From Bradyrhizobium sp. (GTDB taxonomy: Bacteria; Pseudomonadota; Alphaproteobacteria; Rhizobiales; Xanthobacteraceae): DNA of 14,670 nt. Each line of letters starts with the position of its first letter. Within the stretch, counting starts at the first letter, position 1. The notes beneath the pieces are model-generated. The model was not told the DNA's origin, did no database searches, and saw nothing but the letters and a program-made list of their open reading frames with translations. The stretch is from positions 1 to 14,670 of the forward strand of contig JAQGKC010000079.1 in assembly GCA_028290305.1 (NCBI GenBank), written 5' to 3'. The position numbers and the translations under genes were made by a program. This document shows positions 1 through 6,872 of this stretch, in pieces.

Positions 1-1512
1 CAGGCAAAATTGCGCGTGATCGGCGCGCGGCACGAACAGGCCTGCGGCTACATGGCCTTCGGCTACGCGCGCGCATCGGGAAGGCCCGGCGTGTTCAGCG
101 TGGTGCCCGGCCCCGGCATTCTCAACGCGGGCGCGGCGATGCTCACGGCGTTCGGCTGCAACGAGCCGGTACTGTGCCTGACCGGCCAGGTGCCGACGGC
201 GTATCTCGGCAAAGGCCGCGGCCATCTGCATGAGATGCCGGATCAGCTCGCAACGCTGCGGACGTTTGTGAAATGGGCCGATCGGATCGAATATCCCGAC
301 GTGGCACCGGCGATGGTCTCGCGTGCATTTCAGGAGATGATGTCGGGACGGCGCGGTCCCGTCGCATTGGAAATGCCGTGGGACGTGTTCACGCAGCGCG
401 CCGATGTTGCCAGTGTCCGGCCTTTCGATCTCTTGCCCGCGCCGCAGCCTGACACGGAACGCGTCAAGGCCGCCGTGGCGCTGATCGCGAACAGCAAAAC
501 GCCGATGATCTTCGTCGGCAGCGGCGCCATTGATGCCGGCGATGAAATCCTGGAGCTGGCCGAACTGATCGATGCGCCCGTGGTGGCGTTCCGCAGCGGA
601 CGCGGCATCGTCAGCAACGCGCATGAACTCGGGCTGACCATGGCGGCGGCGTATCAGTTATGGCCGCACACCGACCTGATGATCGGGATCGGTACGCGGC
701 TGGAATTGCCGACAATGTCCCGTTGGCCCTATCGTCCGGACGGGCTGAAATCCATTCGCATCGATATCGATCCCGTGGAAATGCGGCGGTTCACGCCCGA
801 CGTGGCCGTTATCGCCGATGCGAAGGCCGGCACCAGCGAGCTGCTCGCCGCGGTGCGCAAGCGCGGCTACACTAGGACATCCGGGCGCCGCGCCGCAATC
901 CGCGACGCCTCGGCGTCCGCATTGGAGCAGATTCAGAAGATCCAGCCGCAGATGGCTTACTTGAATATTCTGCGCGAGGTGTTGCCGTCGAATGCGATCG
1001 TGACGGATGAATTGTCGCAAGTCGGTTTTGCCTCCTGGTATGGGTTCCCGATCTACGAACCACGCACCTTCATCACGTCGGGTTATCAGGGCACGCTCGG
1101 CTCCGGCTTTCCCACCGCGCTTGGGGCCAAGGTCGCGCATCCCGATCGGCCGGTGGTTGCGATTACGGGCGATGGCGGCTTCATGTTCGGCGTGCAGGAA
1201 CTGGCCACCGCGGTTCAATTCAACATCGGCGTAGTGACGCTGGTCTTCAACAACAACGCCTATGGCAATGTGCGGCGTGACCAGCGCGAGCGCTTCGATG
1301 GCCGCGTGGTGGCGTCCGACCTGGTCAATCCGGATTTCGTCAAGCTCGCGGAATCGTTCGGCGTCGGCGCGGCACGCGTAACATCGCCCGAAACATTTCG
1401 GCTCGCGCTGGAAAAGGCGTTGGCAGACGGCGGCCCTTACGTGCTCGCGATCGAAGTGCCCCGGGATTCGGAAACCAGTCCGTGGGCCTTCATTCATCCG
1501 GCGAAGCCGTAA
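1..1512 (+). CDS. Thiamine-diphosphate-dependent enzyme, acetolactate synthase-like (5' end outside window)
   Basis: The reading frame is open from base 1, so the true start lies upstream; roughly 40-50 N-terminal residues are missing compared with a typical ~550-residue family member. All three domains of the superfamily are recognisable. The N-terminal pyrimidine-binding domain has the cofactor-activating glutamate in RHEQACGYMAFGYAR (window codons 10-24). A central Rossmann-like domain carries PMIFVGSGA. The C-terminal diphosphate-binding domain has the Mg/ThDP motif starting at GDGG (codons ~390-393) and ending in NNNAYGN. Members decarboxylate 2-oxo acids or join aldehydes and 2-oxo acids (acetolactate synthase, benzoylformate decarboxylase, oxalyl-CoA decarboxylase). 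I cannot assign the substrate, and nothing marks it as the housekeeping IlvB: no ilvH-like small subunit follows. It ends in TAA and converges on the MFS gene across a palindromic repeat. Family assignment is secure; the reaction is unknown. Confidence 0.9.
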   Translation, partial: QAKLRVIGARHEQACGYMAFGYARASGRPGVFSVVPGPGILNAGAAMLTAFGCNEPVLCLTGQVPTAYLGKGRGHLHEMPDQLATLRTFVKWADRIEYPDVAPAMVSRAFQEMMSGRRGPVALEMPWDVFTQRADVASVRPFDLLPAPQPDTERVKAAVALIANSKTPMIFVGSGAIDAGDEILELAELIDAPVVAFRSGRGIVSNAHELGLTMAAAYQLWPHTDLMIGIGTRLELPTMSRWPYRPDGLKSIRIDIDPVEMRRFTPDVAVIADAKAGTSELLAAVRKRGYTRTSGRRAAIRDASASALEQIQKIQPQMAYLNILREVLPSNAIVTDELSQVGFASWYGFPIYEPRTFITSGYQGTLGSGFPTALGAKVAHPDRPVVAITGDGGFMFGVQELATAVQFNIGVVTLVFNNNAYGNVRRDQRERFDGRVVASDLVNPDFVKLAESFGVGAARVTSPETFRLALEKALADGGPYVLAIEVPRDSETSPWAFIHPAKP

Positions 1513-1522
1513 ATTACATAGC

Positions 1523-1561
1523 GTCATTCCGGGGCGTCGCGACGCGACGACCCCGAATGAC
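1523..1561. repeat. REP-like imperfect palindrome between convergent genes
   Basis: The arms 1523-1540 and 1544-1561 are near-perfect inverted copies around a 3-base loop (GAC); they pair over about 17 positions with one bulged base on each side (C in the left arm, A in the right arm). The outer part reads GTCATTCCGGGG, which resembles dispersed extragenic palindromes common in Bradyrhizobium and Rhodopseudomonas (from memory, not searched). It fills the space between the stop of the thiamine-diphosphate enzyme (1512) and the stop of the MFS gene (1564). It could therefore act as a bidirectional transcription end or an mRNA 3'-end stabiliser. No T-run follows on either strand, so a classical intrinsic terminator is not shown. 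Confidence 0.7.
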
Positions 1562-1563
1562 AT

Positions 1564-2805
1564 CTAAACCCGGCGTATCTTCGCGCTTTTCTGAGCCCGT
1601 GACGCCGCCATCACCAGAAGCCCTGCACCCGCGACCGACCAGCATGCCACCGGCGTCCAGTGCAGCAGCGGGGCGTATTCGGGAAGTCTTTGCAAACCTC
1701 CTGCCACGGCCGCCATCCGCGCGAAGGTCGCGAGCGCCAGCGCGGAAAATACCAGGCCCAGCACTTCGCCTTCGGCCCCGCCGTCTCCGATCGCCAGCGC
1801 CGCCGAGATCGCGCTCATCAGCATGCAGCCCCAGGCCGCGCCCGCGATGAATTGCGTGGCGATCAGCGTGTTGAGGTTCCCGGCGAGTTCCGCGCCTACG
1901 ACCGCCAATGCTCCCAGCAGGCCGGCGATGCCCATCACGATCAATCCGCCGCGGCGTCTGGTGATGGCGCTCGCCGGAAACATCGCGATATTGAAGCCGA
2001 TCCAGAATACCGGCAACAGCCACTGCAGATCGTCCGGCTTTGCGAAGCGCAGAAAGAACGGCCCGCTGTTGATGCTGAAATGCAGTTGATAGCCCAGCGC
2101 CAGAATAACCATCGATGCAATGAAGATCACCGGCAGCTTGCCGAGTGGCTTTGCAACCTCGGCCGGTCTGTTCGGCGATGGGGGCTTTTGCGCGAGGCCG
2201 CGCTCTACCCTGGACAATGCCAGCGCGGTAATCAGCAGGACCACGCTGGAAATCACGAAGGGCAGCCGGGCGTCCTGGTTGCGCAGCACCACGCCAAGAT
2301 AAGGCGACACCGCACCCGCCAAACCATAACCCAGCATGACGAGCGCCGACAAAAATGGGATCGAGGGCTTCGCACTGTACTTGCCGAGCAAGGTAAGCGG
2401 CGGCGCGCGTAGCGCCGAAGAGGTAATGGCCCAGATCACGATCAATGCGATGAACCAGCCTTGCGCGCTTGGACCGGTGCCCGCCACGAATGGCAGCGCA
2501 ACAAAGGCCGCACATGAGATTGCGGTCAATGCGCCGACGAACATGCCGAGCCGCCCGACGAACGGAGCAATCCTGTCGGCCACTATGCCCATCGCAGTGT
2601 CGGTGATGGTGAAGATCGCCTGATCCAGCATCAGGATGAGGATGACTGCCGTTGGCGCAATCCCCACATCGGCGGCAAGCTTCGGCAGATAGATGACGTA
2701 GGTGGTCCAACCCAGCGTAAACACGAACTGCAGAATAGCGAGATGTACGCCAGCGCGGGTGGCGCTGACGGTGGTCGCATCGGCCGGTACTTTGCGATCG
2801 CTCAT
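1564..2805 (-). CDS. MFS family transporter, substrate unknown
   Basis: A 413-residue, very hydrophobic protein with about twelve membrane segments, the usual size of a major facilitator permease in the inner membrane. An early segment runs LAILQFVFTLGWTTYVIYLP. The loop after the second helix carries GIVADRIAPFVGRLGM, in the place of the family's conserved G-x3-D-R/K-x-G-R/K-R loop. The second half repeats the pattern. The ATG at 2805 is preferred over an in-frame TTG at 2817 because GAGGGG lies 5 bases upstream of the ATG. A perfect 12-bp inverted repeat (2812-2847) overlaps that ribosome-binding site. The gene lies 80 bases (2818-2897 plus leader) downstream of alkB on the same strand, so it may be read through from alkB. 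The cargo cannot be deduced; linkage to the thiamine-diphosphate enzyme is only by position. Confidence 0.88.
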   Translation of the reverse strand: MSDRKVPADATTVSATRAGVHLAILQFVFTLGWTTYVIYLPKLAADVGIAPTAVILILMLDQAIFTITDTAMGIVADRIAPFVGRLGMFVGALTAISCAAFVALPFVAGTGPSAQGWFIALIVIWAITSSALRAPPLTLLGKYSAKPSIPFLSALVMLGYGLAGAVSPYLGVVLRNQDARLPFVISSVVLLITALALSRVERGLAQKPPSPNRPAEVAKPLGKLPVIFIASMVILALGYQLHFSINSGPFFLRFAKPDDLQWLLPVFWIGFNIAMFPASAITRRRGGLIVMGIAGLLGALAVVGAELAGNLNTLIATQFIAGAAWGCMLMSAISAALAIGDGGAEGEVLGLVFSALALATFARMAAVAGGLQRLPEYAPLLHWTPVACWSVAGAGLLVMAASRAQKSAKIRRV

Positions 2806-2811
2806 TTGGCC

Positions 2812-2847
2812 CCTCAAGCGCCGGGCCTATCCAGACGGCGCTTGAGG
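2812..2847. promoter_or_regulatory. Perfect 12-bp inverted repeat overlapping the MFS ribosome-binding site
   Basis: CCTCAAGCGCCG (2812-2823) and its exact reverse complement CGGCGCTTGAGG (2836-2847) flank a 12-base spacer. On the minus strand, which encodes the MFS gene, the 3' arm ends in GAGG, and those bases are part of the gene's Shine-Dalgarno sequence. In mRNA the stem would hide the ribosome-binding site; in DNA the same dyad could be a repressor operator. No U-run follows, so an intrinsic terminator for alkB is less likely. The dyad is seen directly; its function is inference. Confidence 0.6.
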
Positions 2848-2897
2848 AACAGCAATCGCGTGGCGCCGCGACTTAAATGAGGCAACGGGCCTCGACC

Positions 2898-3550
2898 TTA
2901 ACGCGCTTTACGGAACGTCAGATTGATACGCTGCCGGCCCAAGAGAGCGTGCTCGCCGTCCGCGAGCGGCGCAACGCCGTGATACACCAGCCGCGCCGGC
3001 CCGCCCCACACCGCGATGTCGCCGTGCTCCAGTCGATAACGTTGCGCCTTGTCGCTGCGTTTCAATCCACCGAACAGGAAGATCGCAGGCAAGCCCAGCG
3101 ACACCGAGACGATCGGCGCACCGAAATTGTGTTCGTCCTTGTCCTGATGCAAGGACATCGCGCACCGGGCTGATAGCGGTTGATCAAACACGCATCCGGC
3201 GAGAACCCGCCGAAGCCCGCCTGATCGGCCGCCTGCCCGGCAAGCTTACGAAACGACGGCGGCATCGCCGGCCAGGGCTTTCCCGACTCGGGATCGTCAC
3301 CATCGTAACGATAGCCGGTGCGATCGGTGACCCAGCCGGCGCTGCCGCAATTCGTCATCGCCACCGACATCTGATGGCCGCCGGGCGTCACCATATGGCG
3401 AAACGGCGCTTGCTCCACGATATCGCGTAACGCCGCGATCAGATCGGCCTCGATAGATTTTGCAAATCCGCGCAGCAGCACGGCGCCCTCCGCCATCTCT
3501 TCCTGCGAGGGCCGCACATCGGGAACGCCAGCAAATAAATCCGTCGTCAA
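2898..3550 (-). pseudogene. alkB: alkB, DNA-alkylation repair dioxygenase, interrupted by a one-base frameshift
   Basis: AlkB is an Fe(II)/2-oxoglutarate dioxygenase that removes 1-methyladenine and 3-methylcytosine damage by oxidative demethylation. The first reading frame starts at TTG 3550 (GTGAG just upstream) and encodes residues 1-131. These match AlkB closely, with MVTPGGHQMSVAMTNCG, KPWPAMP and DACLINRYQPGA. At about 3158-3163 the frame shifts. The rest of the protein continues in the next frame as MSLHQDKDEHNFGAPIVSVS and then LVYHGV and INLTFRKAR, ending at TAA 2898. Adding one base in the short CGCGC run restores a protein of about 217 residues, the usual AlkB length (E. coli, 216). 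As written, the first frame runs on to 3062 as a 162-residue product without the HxD iron ligands, the distal histidine and the 2-oxoglutarate-binding arginines. A sequencing or assembly error is as likely as a true mutation, because both halves look fully conserved. Confidence 0.85.
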
Positions 3551-3560
3551 TGACTCACAC

Positions 3561-4304
3561 TCACTTTGCGTCGTGAAAGATCACGCCCACCGTGTGGCGG
3601 TGGCCGGAACGGATCCGGCTTACGCCATGGCGCAGGTTAACGCGATAGACCCCGCGCGTCCCCTGCACCGGCCTGACGTGCACGGCAAAAGCCACCGCAT
3701 CGCCCTGACGCAGCGGCACCACTTCGGGCCGCGACTGCATCCGCGGCCGCTGCTCGGTCAGTACGAATTCACCACCGGTGAAATCCCGGCCCGGTTCCGA
3801 CAGCAGGATCGCGACCTGCAACGGGAACACATGTTCGCCGTAGAGATCCTGATGCAGGCAGTTGTAGTCATCCACGCCGTATTGCAGCAGCAGTGGCGTC
3901 GGCCGGGTCTGGCCTGCGGCATGGCAGCGCTCCAGGAACGCTTTGTGTTGAGCGGGATAGCGGATCTCGATGCCCATGGCCTCGTTCCAGCGATTGGCCA
4001 CGCCGTGAAGCTGCGCATAAAGCGCCGGACGTAATTCCACGATCACATCGGGAAGCGGATAGGAAAAATACTTGTACTCACCACGCCCGAACCCGTGGCG
4101 TCCCATCACGATACGGCTGCGAAAGCGCTTGTCGTCCGGATAGAGCGCTGCCAATTCGCAGCATTCATCCGGCGAGAGTAAGTTCTTGAAGACGGCGCAG
4201 CCCTGTGCGTCGAGATCGCGGCTTGCCTGCACCCAGTCGATCGCATCAACGCGCGCGGCGATGTCGGAGGAAGCAGTGACGGCTCTGTTGGCGTTTGATT
4301 TCAT
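3561..4304 (-). CDS. 2OG-Fe(II) oxygenase, PF09859 (Oxygenase-NA) type
   Basis: A 247-residue cytosolic protein with the double-stranded beta-helix residues of Fe(II)/2-oxoglutarate dioxygenases: HQD at H151/D153, a distal histidine in RHGVSR at H226, and a likely 2-oxoglutarate-binding arginine at R236 in SGHRHT. The whole sequence, including LYPDD, GRGEYKYF, TRPTPLLLQYG and the ending VIFHDA, fits the family formerly called DUF2086. That family is annotated as acting on alkylation-damaged DNA, though direct biochemical proof is thin to my knowledge. The ATG at 4304 has only a weak upstream GAAG. It lies 10 bases before the alkB start, so the two are almost certainly co-transcribed as an alkylation-repair pair. 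The upstream neighbour DUF2848 ends 60 bases away (4305-4364). I see no clear promoter or terminator in that gap, so it may be transcribed alone or as the tail of the transporter operon. Confidence 0.9.
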   Translation of the reverse strand: MKSNANRAVTASSDIAARVDAIDWVQASRDLDAQGCAVFKNLLSPDECCELAALYPDDKRFRSRIVMGRHGFGRGEYKYFSYPLPDVIVELRPALYAQLHGVANRWNEAMGIEIRYPAQHKAFLERCHAAGQTRPTPLLLQYGVDDYNCLHQDLYGEHVFPLQVAILLSEPGRDFTGGEFVLTEQRPRMQSRPEVVPLRQGDAVAFAVHVRPVQGTRGVYRVNLRHGVSRIRSGHRHTVGVIFHDAK

Positions 4305-4364
4305 GGCGACGAGCTTCGCAAATCGCGCCGCGGTTCGCCACCCGATTTCCGATGGAACCGACCC

Positions 4365-5051
4365 TCAGCCCAGCACCGGCAACTCGATCACATCATACGC
4401 ATGTCGAATGCTGCGTTTCAGCACGGGGTCCTCGAATTCATACTCGAAGCGGCTGGCGGGGCGGATGCCGCCTTTGGCCGCGAAGGTGCCCCCGAACATC
4501 GCGCAGCCGTCCGGCAGGCCCTTGCCCCCGAAGCCGCCCTGGATGAGTTCCGCGACCGGCAGCATCGCGTCGAGCGTGCCCTCCTGGTACGGCACGCGCT
4601 CGCCCTTGATCCAAGCAAACGAGCGCAGGATCATCTGATCCCAGTGATCGATGACGTCCTCGAGTTCCCACAGATCGGACGCGATGGGCTTGTCGCACAT
4701 CTGCTTGGACACCGTGACGCTATAGGCTTCAACTTTTCTGTCGGTGTGATCGGAGCCGAGGCCGACAAAAATGCGGCCTTGCCAGCCGATCAGAACGAAC
4801 TCAACTTCGCCACTGGAGTCTCCGCCGCTGACTTCAATGCTGTCGGCGGTCGTCAGTCGGCGTGCTGCCACGCGGTAGTAGATCGGCGCCGAGGCCGGCC
4901 GCGCAATGCCGATCGCCTCCAGCTCGGCAATATGCTTGTCACGAGCCACGGGGTCCCGACCGGTCCAGCCGGCGATGACGGCTTGATCGATCGGCAGCGT
5001 CAGCGGGGTCGGAACGCCGCGATCGTCAATGGTGAATGTGAGATCAAACAC
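4365..5051 (-). CDS. DUF2848 family protein
   Basis: A 228-residue soluble protein with no signal peptide or membrane segment. It matches the DUF2848 family by GEVEFVLIG, GLGSDHTDRKVEAYSV, SKQMCDKPIASDLWEL, VIDHWDQM and VPYQEGTLDAML. The acidic and histidine-rich pattern (E, SDHTDR, K) recalls the metal-binding layout of fumarylacetoacetate hydrolase-like enzymes, but I hold that only as a loose resemblance; no activity is established as far as I know. The GTG start is 8 bases inside the amidase stop (GTGTTTGA overlap) and is preceded by GGAGG at about 9 bases. This indicates translational coupling and shared function with the amidase. It is the last clear member of the transporter/AtuA/amidase run. 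Confidence 0.85.
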   Translation of the reverse strand: MFDLTFTIDDRGVPTPLTLPIDQAVIAGWTGRDPVARDKHIAELEAIGIARPASAPIYYRVAARRLTTADSIEVSGGDSSGEVEFVLIGWQGRIFVGLGSDHTDRKVEAYSVTVSKQMCDKPIASDLWELEDVIDHWDQMILRSFAWIKGERVPYQEGTLDAMLPVAELIQGGFGGKGLPDGCAMFGGTFAAKGGIRPASRFEYEFEDPVLKRSIRHAYDVIELPVLG

Positions 5052-6393
5052 GGATCACAGCCTCCATTCCTGCCGCGAGTTCAAAGATACGACGATCCGA
5101 TCCGCCTGATGCCGCCAGCATCAGCCCGACCGGCACTTCCCCTTCGCGATTCGCCGGCAGCGAAATCGCGCAGCCGTCGATCATGTTGATTAGCGTACAG
5201 TTGCGCAGCGCGCGCAAATTCTCCACTGTGAAGGCCTTGTCATCGGCGAGATCGGCAATGCGCGGTGGCGTATTGGCGGTGGTCGGCATCACAAGCGCGT
5301 CGTAGGGAGCGATACGTTTTTCCGTGCGCGCAATCAGCGACCGCCGCGCGCCGACCATATCGATATATTCAGCGGCGCTAATGGCTTCGCCGCGAAGGAT
5401 ACGCAGGGATACGCGGGGATCGTAAACGTCGCCCTTGCTGGTGAGCAGATAGCGATGCCAGGCATAGCTTTCGGCGGCTGCGAAGCCGCCCTTGACGCTG
5501 ATGACGCCGACATCAAGGAATTCCGGCACCTCGATCCGCTCGATCAGCGCGCCCTGGCGCGACAATGCTTCCAGCGCGCGATCGAAGGTCTTCGCCACGG
5601 CATCGTCAAGGTCGTCGAGCGCGATCGTGGTCGGCACCGCCAACCGCATCCCCTTGATCGGGCGCGGCTGCAAGGGAGCGATCGGTTGATCGGCAAGCAC
5701 GGCGTCAAGCACGGCGCAGCATGAAACCGTGCGCGCCAGCGGCCCAAAACTGTCGAGCGAGAACGACAGCGGCACACCACCATCGAGCGGGATACGCCGC
5801 TGCGTCGGCTTGAAACCGACGATGCCGTTAAAGGCCGCCGGGATCCGGCAGGATCCGCCGGTGTCGGTACCAAGCGCGCCATGCGCCATGCCGTCGACGA
5901 TGGAAACCGCCGCGCCCGACGACGACCCGCCGGGTACATGGCCTACACTGCGCTGCCAGGAGCCCTTCGGCGTGCCGTAATGCGGATTGATGCCAATCCC
6001 GGAATAGGCGAACTCGGTCATGTTGGTGCGGCCGATCACGACGAAGCCGGCACGGCGCAACCGCGCCACCACTGTCGCATCGGCTTCCGCCGGGGCTGAA
6101 TCTTCCAGCGCCCGCGAACCGGCCCGGGTCACCTGCCCCCTGATGTCGAACAGATCCTTGATGGAGACGGGAATGCCGGCAAATCGCGACGGCGCGGCTT
6201 GCGCTTTACGCAGGCGATCCATCGCGTCCGCCGCTTCGATGGCGGCTTCCTTGTCGACATGAATGAAGGTCCGCTGGCCTTCGCCGGACGCGTCGGCAAT
6301 TTTAGCGATACACTCCTCGACCAGTCTGCGGGCGCTGGTGCGTCCGCTGTCGAGATCATCAGCCAGGGTGGCAAGGGTCGGGGTGTTCGGCAT
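5044..6393 (-). CDS. Amidase signature (AS) family hydrolase
   Basis: A 449-residue cytosolic enzyme with the full Ser-cisSer-Lys triad. The lysine is K79 in GIPVSIKDLFD. The cis-serine is S157 in PGGSSSG. The nucleophile is S181 in GTDTGGSCRIPAAFNG, 24 residues later, the spacing known from fatty acid amide hydrolase. Family members hydrolyse C-N amide bonds, releasing ammonia or an amine. The substrate is not deducible and ranges from simple amides to biuret or allophanate in relatives. The ATG at 6393 is chosen because the homologous region begins MPNTPTLATLADDL and GGGAAG precedes it. An in-frame extension back to 6510 runs through repeat sequence and is not credible. Its stop overlaps the DUF2848 start. 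A 155-base spacer of repeat DNA separates it from the AtuA genes upstream. Confidence 0.92.
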   Translation of the reverse strand: MPNTPTLATLADDLDSGRTSARRLVEECIAKIADASGEGQRTFIHVDKEAAIEAADAMDRLRKAQAAPSRFAGIPVSIKDLFDIRGQVTRAGSRALEDSAPAEADATVVARLRRAGFVVIGRTNMTEFAYSGIGINPHYGTPKGSWQRSVGHVPGGSSSGAAVSIVDGMAHGALGTDTGGSCRIPAAFNGIVGFKPTQRRIPLDGGVPLSFSLDSFGPLARTVSCCAVLDAVLADQPIAPLQPRPIKGMRLAVPTTIALDDLDDAVAKTFDRALEALSRQGALIERIEVPEFLDVGVISVKGGFAAAESYAWHRYLLTSKGDVYDPRVSLRILRGEAISAAEYIDMVGARRSLIARTEKRIAPYDALVMPTTANTPPRIADLADDKAFTVENLRALRNCTLINMIDGCAISLPANREGEVPVGLMLAASGGSDRRIFELAAGMEAVIRV

Positions 6394-6548
6394 GGCTTCC
6401 CATCTCGTTGCTTGCTGGAGCCTTTTCGGTTCTGATTGAATCAGAACCGGGTTCCAGACTTTTGGATTGACGCGTTTTCTTGCCGCGAACCGGTATCCAC
6501 CCCGGATCACGTCCGGGGCAGGCTTTCGCTCGAAAACACTATACGGCG
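6394..6548. repeat. Composite palindromic repeat region between the AtuA small gene and the amidase
   Basis: This non-coding spacer holds three nested or adjacent dyads. A perfect 23-bp palindrome (CGGTTCTGATT-G-AATCAGAACCG) lies at 6427-6449. CCCCGGA/TCCGGGG lies at 6500-6518 around a 5-base loop. An outer pair GTTTTC (6474-6479)/GAAAAC (6532-6537) encloses the second. The stretch with CGCGAACCGGTATCCAC and TTTCGCTCGAAAAC resembles an intergenic repeat I recall as common in Bradyrhizobium genomes; this was not searched. It interrupts an otherwise overlapping gene run, so it may reduce or process the message between the AtuA and amidase genes. It also holds the amidase ribosome-binding site at its 5' edge on the minus strand. 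Confidence 0.7.
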
Positions 6549-6869
6549 TTATTTGTCGCCCGAAGCGGGCTCAATGTCGAGATCGAGCAGCGCAGAGCTC
6601 AGGGATTTGCCATGGGCATCCAGCGCCAGCGACCGCGTCACACCGCCGCCGAGCGCGCCGGTCATCACGAAATTCAGCGCGGCAATGTTGGGCAGCTCAT
6701 AACGCACCACCTCGCCCTCGACAACGCCGGCAAAAAGCGCCTTCACCCGCTCGCTGGTGACCTGCGCCAGCAGCAGCGGATAATGCTCCCCGTCATAGGC
6801 GATCACGGAAATATTGGAGGTGTTACCCTTGTCGCCGGTGCGGGAATGGGCGATCTCGCGCAGCTTCAT
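6549..6869 (-). CDS. AtuA-related small protein (AtuA C-terminal-like domain)
   Basis: A 106-residue protein that corresponds to the C-terminal ~100-residue domain of full-length AtuA proteins. It starts MKLREIAHSRTGDKGNTSNIS and continues with YDGEHYPLL, YELPNIAALNFVMTGALGGG and the closing LLDLDI. The SRTGDKGNTSNIS segment is the hallmark of this domain. The gene starts 3 bases after the stop of the large AtuA gene, so the two are translated together and probably form one complex. Whether the domain binds substrate or mediates assembly is unknown. It contains no cysteine and no membrane segment. Confidence 0.87.
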   Translation of the reverse strand: MKLREIAHSRTGDKGNTSNISVIAYDGEHYPLLLAQVTSERVKALFAGVVEGEVVRYELPNIAALNFVMTGALGGGVTRSLALDAHGKSLSSALLDLDIEPASGDK

Positions 6870-6872
6870 GTG

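Noticed and set aside
658..1563. Minus-strand 301-codon frame opposite the thiamine-diphosphate enzyme
   Set aside because: The opposite strand carries clear catalytic motifs of a known enzyme; this frame has none and no ribosome-binding site that I can see.
1514..2710. Minus-strand 398-codon frame overlapping the MFS gene
   Set aside because: It is a shifted frame of the MFS gene with arginine- and glycine-rich low-complexity translation and no membrane segments; the MFS frame is clearly the coding one.
6394..6510. N-terminal extension of the amidase to 6510
   Set aside because: The extra 39 residues would be translated from the palindromic repeat; the conserved amidase sequence and a ribosome-binding site point to ATG 6393.
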